DNA from: Burkholderiales bacterium
GTDB taxonomy: Bacteria > Pseudomonadota > Gammaproteobacteria > Burkholderiales > Burkholderiaceae_C
NCBI GenBank assembly: GCA_947458895.1
Contig: CANHBY010000037.1
Span: forward strand, 1 to 8,175
Direction: 5' to 3'
DNA: 8,175 nucleotides
The position numbers and the translations under genes are program-made. The notes beneath the pieces are model-generated. The model worked only from the letters and a program-made list of their open reading frames with translations. It did not search any database and was not told the origin of the DNA. This document shows, in pieces, positions 1 through 8,175 of this stretch (its first letter is position 1; the number at the start of each line of letters is the position of its first letter).

Positions 1-1177
1 AGGCGTCGCCTTTGCACTCGGGTGTGGGCTCGATTTTGTTTTTCATGCCCAGGTAGCCGCAGGCGAGTGTGGCTGCCAGGGCCACATAGGGGTTGGCGTC
101 AGCGCCAATCACGCGGTTTTCGATCCGACGTGCGGCCGGTGTGGCCACGGGGGAACGAATGCCCACGGTTCGGTTGTCAGTGCCCCAGTGGATGTTGATC
201 GGTGCAGCCGTTGACCGTGCCAATCGGCGGTACGAGTTGACATAGGGTGCGAACAAGGCCATGGCGGCCGGGATATAGCGTTGCAGGCCACCGATGTACC
301 AATAGAACTCTTTGCTCGGCGTACCATCGTCATTGCTGAAAATGTTTTTGCCGGTTGCGGTGCTGACCACGCTCTGGTGCACATGCATCGCGCTGCCAGG
401 CTCGTTGGCCATGGGCTTGGCCATGAAGGTCGCGTACATCTCATGGCGCAACGCTGCTTCGCGAATCGTGCGCTTGAAAAAGAACACCTCATCGGCCAGC
501 CCCATCGGGTGGTCATGGAAGAAATTGATCTCCATTTGCCCCGCGCCGACCTCATGAATCAAGGTGTCGACGTTGAGTTCCATTTTCTGGCAGTAGTCGT
601 AGATGTCTTCGAATAGGGGGTCGAACTCATTGACCGCGTCGATTGAGTAGGCCTGCCTAGAAGTTTCAGCTCGGCCGCTGCGGCCCCTGGGCGGCTTCAA
701 TGGGATGTTGGGGTCGGCATTGCGCTCTGTGAGGTAGAACTCGAGCTCAGGCGCCACCACGGGTGACCAGCCTTCAGCGGCAAACAGGTCGCAGACGTGC
801 CGCAGTACGGACCTGGGTGCATACGGTATGAGCACGCCATGGCGATCGAAACAGTCATGTATTACCTGAGCTGTGGGGTCGGTGGCCCAAGGCACGATGC
901 GCACGGTGGACGGATCGGGCCGCAGGTGCATGTCGCGATCGGTGGGCTCGATGACATCGTAGTAGGGCCCCGCGGTTGGGAACTCTCCCGTGACACCGAT
1001 GGCCACAATCGCCTCAGGCAGGCGCATGCCACGGTCTTCTGTGAACTTTTCGCGGGGCAAAATCTTGCCTCGTGCTACACCGGTCAGGTCGGGTACCAAA
1101 CACTCGACTTCGGTCACGTTGCGTTCATTGAACCAGTTTTCGAGGTCACTGAAATTGAAGTTTCTGTTGTCAACCAT
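1..1177 (-). CDS. puuA: Glutamine synthetase family protein, gamma-glutamylputrescine synthetase (PuuA/PauA) type, C-terminus cut by window edge
   Basis: The reading frame is open from ATG at 1177 to the left edge (392 codons). The product belongs to the glutamine synthetase family. PuuA-type members use ATP to join glutamate to putrescine or another amine in the cytoplasm, the first step of polyamine catabolism. Visible motifs are the metal-binding stretch APELEFYL (142-149), GAGQMEINF (211-219), the ATP-site segment NEPGSAMHVHQS (258-269, with His265 and His267), NRTVGIRSP (335-343) and RRIENR (350-355). Relatives are about 440-470 residues, so roughly 50-80 are missing. The start is supported by AGGTGA just upstream. 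The gene follows puuD in the same direction, which favours a gamma-glutamyl-amine pathway over ammonia assimilation. The EPGSAMH motif resembles the PauA-like groups rather than GlnA or E. coli PuuA. The family call is firm. The amine substrate is inferred and could be spermidine, a monoamine or ethanolamine. Confidence 0.88.
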   Translation of the reverse strand, partial: MVDNRNFNFSDLENWFNERNVTEVECLVPDLTGVARGKILPREKFTEDRGMRLPEAIVAIGVTGEFPTAGPYYDVIEPTDRDMHLRPDPSTVRIVPWATDPTAQVIHDCFDRHGVLIPYAPRSVLRHVCDLFAAEGWSPVVAPELEFYLTERNADPNIPLKPPRGRSGRAETSRQAYSIDAVNEFDPLFEDIYDYCQKMELNVDTLIHEVGAGQMEINFFHDHPMGLADEVFFFKRTIREAALRHEMYATFMAKPMANEPGSAMHVHQSVVSTATGKNIFSNDDGTPSKEFYWYIGGLQRYIPAAMALFAPYVNSYRRLARSTAAPINIHWGTDNRTVGIRSPVATPAARRIENRVIGADANPYVALAATLACGYLGMKNKIEPTPECKGDA

Positions 1178-1288
1178 GACATCACCTGTTGAGATCGTTC
1201 AGCCAAAGAAACTGCAATCGAAGTGACGCGGGCTCCATTTGCAACGTACAACATGAGCTGCCTGGGGGGGCCTTGAAGCAGCTGCTGG
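1178..1288 (-). other. puuD-puuA intergenic spacer
   Basis: This 111-bp spacer separates the stop of the puuD-type gene from the start of the puuA-type gene. It contains a run of seven guanines on the plus strand (1264-1270). Around that run are short arms, AGCTGC and GCAGCT, that could form a six-pair hairpin with a long loop and no following T-run on either strand. I see no convincing terminator. The best promoter match on the minus strand (TTGCAA, 17 bases, TCGATT) is weak. Co-transcription from puuD is therefore plausible, but a separate promoter cannot be excluded. Confidence 0.4.
1182..1187 (-). promoter_or_regulatory. Ribosome binding site of the puuA-type gene
   Basis: The minus strand reads AGGTGA, four bases before the ATG at 1177. 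This matches the end of the consensus Shine-Dalgarno sequence at normal spacing. It supports that start over the out-of-frame ATG at 1182, which overlaps the site itself. Confidence 0.7.
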
Positions 1289-2089
1289 TCATAGCGTTGG
1301 GACCATGTGGCCGATGTTGAACCTGCTTTGACGGTAGCTCAGGCATGCCTGCCCAAAGACTGTGAACAAGCGCACAGACACCGGGTTATTCGCTGCTTGC
1401 CATTCTGGGTGCCATTGCACACACAGGTTGAACCCCCGAGCCTGCGGCCAGGAGAAGGCCTCTACCAGGCCATCGGGGCTGGTGGCCTCGACCCTCAACC
1501 CTGGGGCAAGCCGCTCAATGCCTTGGCCATGCACTGAGTTCACTTTGAATTCTGGGGTGGGTAAGCACTGCGACAGCAGGCCGCCAGGGGCTGCCCTTAC
1601 GCTGTGGGCGAAGCCGTATTGTTCTTCTGCGGTGTCGCCCCGGCCACGATGGTCAGACAAACCAGGTGCCTCATGCACCGCCTGCAACAAGCTGCCGCCC
1701 AGTGCCACATTGACCTCCTGAAACCCTCTGCAAATTGCCATGAGGGGGATGCCCCTTTGGAGGATTTCGGGGATGAGCCGCAGGGTGAGTGCATCGCGGT
1801 GGGGGTCCAGTGGCAGCGTGGTGTCATGCACGCCTTGCTCGAAATGAACGGGGTGGACGTTGGAGGGCGACCCCGTTAGAAGCACCCCGTCTGCCAAGTC
1901 AAGCAGCCGTGTGATCTCATCGGGGTCTCTCTCTCCAGCAGGCATGACCAGAGGCATACCCCCCGCTAGGCGCACCGCCGCCAGGTACTTGTCGCCAACC
2001 ACATGAAAGGGATGATCCCCCAAGGCCCGAGCACAGGCTGGAATAAGCACCCATGGGCGCATGGACTGGGTGATGCTGTAGATAGGCAT
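1289..2089 (-). CDS. puuD: Gamma-glutamyl-gamma-aminobutyrate hydrolase family protein (class I glutamine amidotransferase-like, peptidase C26)
   Basis: PuuD-type enzymes cleave gamma-glutamyl-GABA to glutamate and GABA in the cytoplasm, the last step of gamma-glutamylated putrescine breakdown. With the start used here the protein has 266 residues (E. coli PuuD has 254). The triad is visible: Cys120 in the nucleophile elbow AICRGFQ (118-124), and His227 with Glu229 in QWHPEW (225-230). NSVHGQGI (184-191) and the GGSL segment (131-134) also fit the family. An N-terminal stretch with KYLAAVRLAGGMPLVMP (34-50) is typical of PuuD. The frame extends to a GTG at 2107, but that has no ribosome binding site. 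The ATG at 2089 has a weak GGAA about eight bases upstream, and an ATG at 2062 is also possible. The gene lies directly upstream of the puuA-type synthetase in the same direction, which supports the pathway call. The family assignment is strong; the exact gamma-glutamyl substrate is inferred. Confidence 0.85.
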   Translation of the reverse strand: MPIYSITQSMRPWVLIPACARALGDHPFHVVGDKYLAAVRLAGGMPLVMPAGERDPDEITRLLDLADGVLLTGSPSNVHPVHFEQGVHDTTLPLDPHRDALTLRLIPEILQRGIPLMAICRGFQEVNVALGGSLLQAVHEAPGLSDHRGRGDTAEEQYGFAHSVRAAPGGLLSQCLPTPEFKVNSVHGQGIERLAPGLRVEATSPDGLVEAFSWPQARGFNLCVQWHPEWQAANNPVSVRLFTVFGQACLSYRQSRFNIGHMVPTL

Positions 2090-2242
2090 GGACACGTTCC
2101 GAAGCACGTAGCCAGTTTATGCCGTTATTTTGGATTTGGGGGGGCTGTGGCTCGTTGACGTCGTTGCGCCGCGAGACTGTGCGGGGAGCTAACTCAGGTG
2201 ATCCACGCTGAGCACCATCAAGCGACGATGGAGGGTGCAGCC
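2090..2242 (-). other. Intergenic region between the housekeeping block and puuD-puuA
   Basis: This is the second-longest gap in the visible block after none larger, about 153 bp with the puuD start used here. It is the natural place for a puuD-puuA promoter and regulator site. It holds the small inverted repeats at 2193-2231 and a run of seven guanines on the plus strand at 2138-2144. Reading on the minus strand, the A/T-richer patch just before the GTG at 2107 (AAAATAACGGCATAAACT) could include a -10 element, but I find no good -35 at proper spacing. No sigma-54 type GG/GC spacing and no recognised PuuR-like operator was seen. Confidence 0.35.
2193..2231. repeat. Two small adjacent inverted repeats between rnfB and puuD
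   Basis: The first element (2193-2212) pairs CTCAG+GTG with CAC+CTGAG, giving eight base pairs with one bulged base. The second (2215-2231) pairs CCATC with GATGG over a seven-base loop. Neither is followed by a T-run on either strand, so neither is a typical intrinsic terminator. They lie downstream of the rnfB stop and about 100 bases upstream of the puuD start. They could be weak transcript ends, an operator for the polyamine genes, or chance. Confidence 0.25.
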
Positions 2243-2938
2243 TTACGGCAAATCGGGTCCGTGTCGGCCCCTGCCTCTTGCCATGGCCGCTTCGATGATT
2301 TTTCGTTTGCGTTCCAGGGCCTCAGCGTCCAGCTTGGAGTGCTCTGCCAAGTTGGCTAATTTGGTCGCAGCAGTGGCGGCCAGTTTGGCTTCGTTTTCCT
2401 GCTGCGCTCGTTGGGTGCGATGCTGATGCCAGTCAAAGCGTTCACGCGCTTGCGAAGCCTGTTGGGAGCTCCAGGCTTGCCAGCCAGTTCGATCGCCCGA
2501 GACCGGTTGCAGTGAGATGCAGTCGACCGGGCATACCGGGATACAGAGCTCGCAGCCGGTGCAGGTGGGGCCGATCACGGTGTGCATCAATTTGGAGGCC
2601 CCAACAATGCTGTCCACGGGGCAAGCCTGGATGCACAAGGTGCAGCCGATGCACCAATTTTCATCGATCACCGCCACATGCCGAGGGGCCTCCTGGCCAT
2701 GGCGTGGGTTCAGGGGGAGGGCGGGGTGGCCAGTGATGCGCGAGAGGCGCTCAATGCCTTCTTGGCCGCCAGGCGGGCACTGGTTGATGGCGGCTGAGCC
2801 TTCCGCAATGGCACGGGCATAGCTGCGGCAGTCGGGGTATCCGCAGCGTGTGCATTGGGTTTGCGGCAGGGCCGCGTCGAGGGCCTGGGTCAGGGCGGCT
2901 TGTTGGGCCGGGGGGAGGGGGGCAGTGGGGCTGTTCAC
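2243..2938 (-). CDS. rnfB: RnfB/RsxB-like polyferredoxin without a membrane anchor
   Basis: This 231-residue iron-sulfur protein resembles RnfB/RsxB, the electron-carrying subunit of the Rnf/Rsx membrane oxidoreductase. It has an Fes-type cluster site (Cys29, Cys32, Cys37, Cys54) with [13 protein letters not shown]. Two bacterial-ferredoxin [4Fe-4S] motifs follow, [12 protein letters not shown] (Cys96, 99, 102, 106) and [12 protein letters not shown] (Cys126, 129, 132, 136). The N-terminal hydrophobic anchor of canonical RnfB is absent: the first 28 residues are Pro/Ala/Gln-rich. After residue 150 comes a charged, Ala-rich, probably helical tail ending in RGRGRHGP. No other rnf gene is nearby, so the protein is probably a soluble orphan ferredoxin; its redox partner is unknown. 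The start is GTG with AGGA about ten bases upstream. It begins 22 bp after def, so it is probably co-transcribed. The family is certain; the physiological role is not. Confidence 0.88.
   Translation of the reverse strand: MNSPTAPLPPAQQAALTQALDAALPQTQCTRCGYPDCRSYARAIAEGSAAINQCPPGGQEGIERLSRITGHPALPLNPRHGQEAPRHVAVIDENWCIGCTLCIQACPVDSIVGASKLMHTVIGPTCTGCELCIPVCPVDCISLQPVSGDRTGWQAWSSQQASQARERFDWHQHRTQRAQQENEAKLAATAATKLANLAEHSKLDAEALERKRKIIEAAMARGRGRHGPDLP
2905..2930 (+). other. Guanine-tract cluster able to form a G-quadruplex at the start of rnfB
   Basis: On the plus strand four G-runs lie close together: GGG (2905-2907), six G (2910-2915), six G (2917-2922) and GGGG (2927-2930). The loops are two, one and four bases. 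This fits the usual G3+ with 1-7 base loop pattern. Three more GGG runs lie just to the left (2881-2895). The strand is the transcription template for rnfB and the tract covers its first codons. Pro-rich coding (CCC, CCG) in a GC-rich genome could explain it without a regulatory role. Confidence 0.45.
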
Positions 2939-2960
2939 CCGCCTATTATCCTAGGGCGTG

Positions 2961-3494
2961 TCAGTCGTCACCCTGGTCAGCCTGGTCGGGGAACAGGACG
3001 CTGGTGAACCCAAAGCGGGTGAGGTCTCGGATTCGTGTGGGGTAGAGTTTGCCGATCAGGTGATCGCATTCGTGCTGAACCACGCGGGCATGGAAGCCAT
3101 CGACCTCACGATGGATGGGGTGGCCGGCGAGGTCGAAGCCGGTGTAGCGAATCCGGGCGAACCTGGGCACCCAACCTCGCAGGCCAGGCACCGACAGACA
3201 CCCCTCCCAACCGCTTTCCTCATCATCAGACAAAGTGGTGATTTGCGGGTTGATCAGAACCGTTTGAGGCACTGAGGGGGCATCGGGGTAACGCTGGTTG
3301 TCTTGAAAACCGAAAATTACCAGGGCCAGGTCGATCCCAATTTGCGGGGCTGCTAAGCCAGCCCCTTGGGCCGCGTGCATGGTGTCGAACATGTCGCTGA
3401 CCAAGGCGTGCAGTTCGGGGGTGTCGAATTGCTGCACGGGCTTGGCCACGCGCAGGAGGCGAGGGTCGCCCATTTTGAGGATTTCTCGGATCAT
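2961..3494 (-). CDS. def: Peptide deformylase
   Basis: Def removes the formyl group from the N-terminal methionine of new proteins, acting in the cytoplasm at the ribosome exit with a bound divalent metal, usually Fe2+. All three family motifs are present: GAGLAAPQ (44-51), EGCLS (97-101, metal ligand Cys99) and HECDH (141-145, ligands His141 and His145 with catalytic Glu142). The protein has 177 residues against 169 in E. coli. I use the ATG at 3494, which has AGAGG eight bases upstream and gives the familiar N-terminus [15 protein letters not shown] longer version from a TTG at 3527 would overlap the ligA stop by four bases but has no clear ribosome binding site. The gene follows ligA by 29 bp. 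It is not beside fmt as def often is, so a second def elsewhere is likely, as in many Burkholderiales. This is an inference. Confidence 0.95.
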   Translation of the reverse strand: MIREILKMGDPRLLRVAKPVQQFDTPELHALVSDMFDTMHAAQGAGLAAPQIGIDLALVIFGFQDNQRYPDAPSVPQTVLINPQITTLSDDEESGWEGCLSVPGLRGWVPRFARIRYTGFDLAGHPIHREVDGFHARVVQHECDHLIGKLYPTRIRDLTRFGFTSVLFPDQADQGDD

Positions 3495-3502
3495 GGTGTC
3501 AG

Positions 3503-3507
3503 CCTCT
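3503..3507 (-). promoter_or_regulatory. Ribosome binding site that decides the def start
   Basis: The minus strand reads AGAGG, with eight bases before the ATG at 3494. This normal spacing favours the 177-residue deformylase over the longer TTG-initiated form from 3527. Confidence 0.7.
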
Positions 3508-3523
3508 AGTTTCGTGTCAGGGC

Positions 3524-6786
<3,263 letters not shown>

Positions 6787-6792
6787 CGGGAT

Positions 6793-6798
6793 TCCCTC
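6793..6798 (-). promoter_or_regulatory. Ribosome binding site of zipA
   Basis: The minus strand reads GAGGGA, six bases before the ATG at 6786, in the 32-bp gap after smc. It supports the start that places the transmembrane segment at the very N-terminus. Confidence 0.65.
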
Positions 6799-6818
6799 GT
6801 ATCAAGCCAATTGATAAA

Positions 6819-8175
6819 TCAGGCCGCTTCGGCCATGCGAACGGCTGCTTGCATGTCGACCGCGACAATGCGCGAAACACCTTGTTCCTGCATGGTCACA
6901 CCCACCAGCTGCTCGGCCATTTCCATGGCGATTTTGTTGTGGCTGATGAACAGAAACTGCGTTTCGCTGGACATCTGACTGACCAGCCTTGCGTAACGCT
7001 CGGTGTTGGCGTCATCCAGCGGCGCGTCCACTTCGTCGAGCAAACAAAATGGTGCGGGGTTGAGCTGGAAGATGGCGAACACCAGCGCAATGGCGGTCAG
7101 TGCTTTCTCACCACCCGATAACAAGTGGATGGTGCTGTTTTTCTTGCCTGGCGGCTGGGCCATGACCTGAACCCCTGCATCCAAGATTTCGTCGCCAGTC
7201 ATGACCAGCTTGGCGTTACCACCACCGAAGAGGCTGGGGAACATGCGGCCGAAGTGGGCATTGACTTGGTCGAAGGTGCTGCCCAGCAAGTCGCGTGTTT
7301 CCACATCGATTTTGCGGATGGCATCTTCCAGGGTTTGGATGGCCTCGTTGAGGTCAGCGTTTTGAGCGTCCAGGAAGGTTTTTCGTTCACGCGCTGAGGT
7401 GAGCTCATCCAGGGCCGCCAAGTTGACCGCCCCCAGGGCATTGATGTCGCGGTTGATGCGATCGATTTCTGATTGCAGACCGTGAAGTTTGACGCTACCC
7501 GCCTCGATGCTTTGGGCCAGGGCCTCCATGTCGACTTCAGCCGCGGTGAGTTGCTCAAGGTACTGCGCCCCACCGAGTTGCGCCGCCTGGGCTTCGAGCT
7601 GAAGCTGAGTCAGGCGGTCGCGCAGGGGCTGCAGACTTTGCTCGTGAGCCAAGCGCAGTTCTTCGGCCTTGCGCATGCGCAGGCTGAGATCGTCGTACTC
7701 GCTGCGCTTGGCACCCAGTTCGGCTTCGCGAGCCAGCTTGAGTGAGAGTGCTTCGTCAAGCTTGTCTTGGTCGACTGAGTCGGTCAGGCTGCGGCGCTCT
7801 AGCTCTACTTGCTCAAGCGACTGCGTGTGTGCAGCGATTTGCTGCGCAGAGGTTTCCAGGCTGCGCTGCAGTTCGGAGCGTCGCGCTTGGAGTGAACGGC
7901 CGGCGAACTGTGCCTCTTGCGCTTGCCGCTCCAGGGTTCGTGATTGCTCACGCGACTGGGCCAGTTGGCGCTCGGCGTTGATCACCACATCATCGAGTTC
8001 GGCGTGGCGTTCTTGGCTGGTGGCCAGCTCCATGTCGAGGGCTTCGAAGCGTGCTTCACCTATGGCGCGGCGCTCATTCAGTGCTTCGAGTTGGGCATCG
8101 ATTTCAGCCAGTTCCTCGTCGAGTTGACCGCGACGCTGGCTGGTTTGTTCGACCTGTTGCGACAGGCTCAGCACA
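6819..8175 (-). CDS. smc: Chromosome segregation ATPase SMC, C-terminal part (N-terminus beyond the right edge)
   Basis: SMC dimers, with ScpA and ScpB, condense and organise the chromosome by ATP-driven loop formation on DNA. The window holds the last 451 codons or so of a protein usually near 1,170 residues. Residues are numbered here from the first full codon in the window, a GTG that is an internal valine and not a start. Residues 1 to about 240 are a Glu/Gln/Arg/Leu-rich coiled coil returning from the hinge. The C-terminal ATPase head follows from about 245 ([10 protein letters not shown]). It has the ABC signature [14 protein letters not shown] (351-364), Walker [14 protein letters not shown] (376-388) and the H-loop FISHNK (409-414). 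The stop lies 32 bp before zipA, and I see no terminator in that gap. The head motifs are intact. The coiled coil is on the return arm; Walker A and the hinge are outside the window. Confidence 0.96.
   Translation of the reverse strand, partial: VLSLSQQVEQTSQRRGQLDEELAEIDAQLEALNERRAIGEARFEALDMELATSQERHAELDDVVINAERQLAQSREQSRTLERQAQEAQFAGRSLQARRSELQRSLETSAQQIAAHTQSLEQVELERRSLTDSVDQDKLDEALSLKLAREAELGAKRSEYDDLSLRMRKAEELRLAHEQSLQPLRDRLTQLQLEAQAAQLGGAQYLEQLTAAEVDMEALAQSIEAGSVKLHGLQSEIDRINRDINALGAVNLAALDELTSARERKTFLDAQNADLNEAIQTLEDAIRKIDVETRDLLGSTFDQVNAHFGRMFPSLFGGGNAKLVMTGDEILDAGVQVMAQPPGKKNSTIHLLSGGEKALTAIALVFAIFQLNPAPFCLLDEVDAPLDDANTERYARLVSQMSSETQFLFISHNKIAMEMAEQLVGVTMQEQGVSRIVAVDMQAAVRMAEAA

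Noticed and set aside
109..555. Minus-strand 148-codon open frame inside the puuA region
   Set aside because: It is a different frame of the same strand. The PuuA-type frame, running through 1177 to 1, carries all glutamine synthetase motifs, while this one gives an Arg/Ser/Trp-rich sequence typical of a shadow frame.
797..1192. Plus-strand 131-codon open frame over the puuA N-terminus
   Set aside because: It is antisense to conserved coding sequence and has no homology that I can recognise.
1255..1284. Possible terminator hairpin after puuD (AGCTGC/GCAGCT)
   Set aside because: It has only six pairs over a loop of about 16 bases and no T-run on the minus strand, so it does not look like an intrinsic terminator.
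2941..2950. GATAAT-like -10 element just upstream of rnfB
   Set aside because: No acceptable -35 lies at 16-18 bases (the position reads GGGTGA). Initiation there would give an essentially leaderless transcript, and the 22-bp gap fits co-transcription with def.
8172..8174. Apparent start codon (GTG) at the right edge for a 451-residue protein
   Set aside because: This is an internal valine codon of SMC. The coiled coil is already in progress and the N-terminal head with Walker A must lie beyond the edge.

Overview
The window is a GC-rich chromosomal segment in which every gene I can support is on the minus strand, so transcription runs from the right edge to the left edge. The gene order, the style of the proteins (LigA, the long ZipA-like protein, an anchor-less RnfB) and the GC-rich codon use suggest a betaproteobacterium, most likely a Burkholderiales member of Comamonadaceae type. 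This placement comes from recognising protein families, not from a database search.

The right part (8175 to about 2243) is a compact housekeeping block. In transcription order it holds the C-terminal part of the chromosome-condensation ATPase SMC, a ZipA-like FtsZ-binding protein with an N-terminal membrane anchor, NAD-dependent DNA ligase LigA, peptide deformylase, and an RnfB-like polyferredoxin without a membrane anchor. Gaps are short (about 32, 8, 29 and 22 bp), which fits one co-transcribed unit. smc-zipA-ligA is a known conserved neighbourhood joining chromosome organisation, division and DNA joining. def and rnfB look like additions at its 3' end.

The left part is a catabolic module. 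After an intergenic stretch of about 150 bp (2090-2242) comes a PuuD-type gamma-glutamyl-GABA hydrolase. After a further 111 bp comes a glutamine-synthetase-family enzyme of the PuuA/PauA type, which runs off the left edge without its C-terminus. In the gamma-glutamylation pathway the PuuA-type enzyme attaches glutamate to putrescine or a related amine. After oxidation of the product, PuuD releases glutamate from gamma-glutamyl-GABA. The oxidation enzymes are not in the window and may lie beyond the left edge.

I found no RNA genes, mobile elements, CRISPR arrays or clear foreign DNA. I do not see a convincing undescribed system here. The points most worth a second look are the extra domain in the ZipA-like protein, the soluble orphan RnfB, a guanine-tract cluster at the rnfB start, and start-codon choices for def and puuD.
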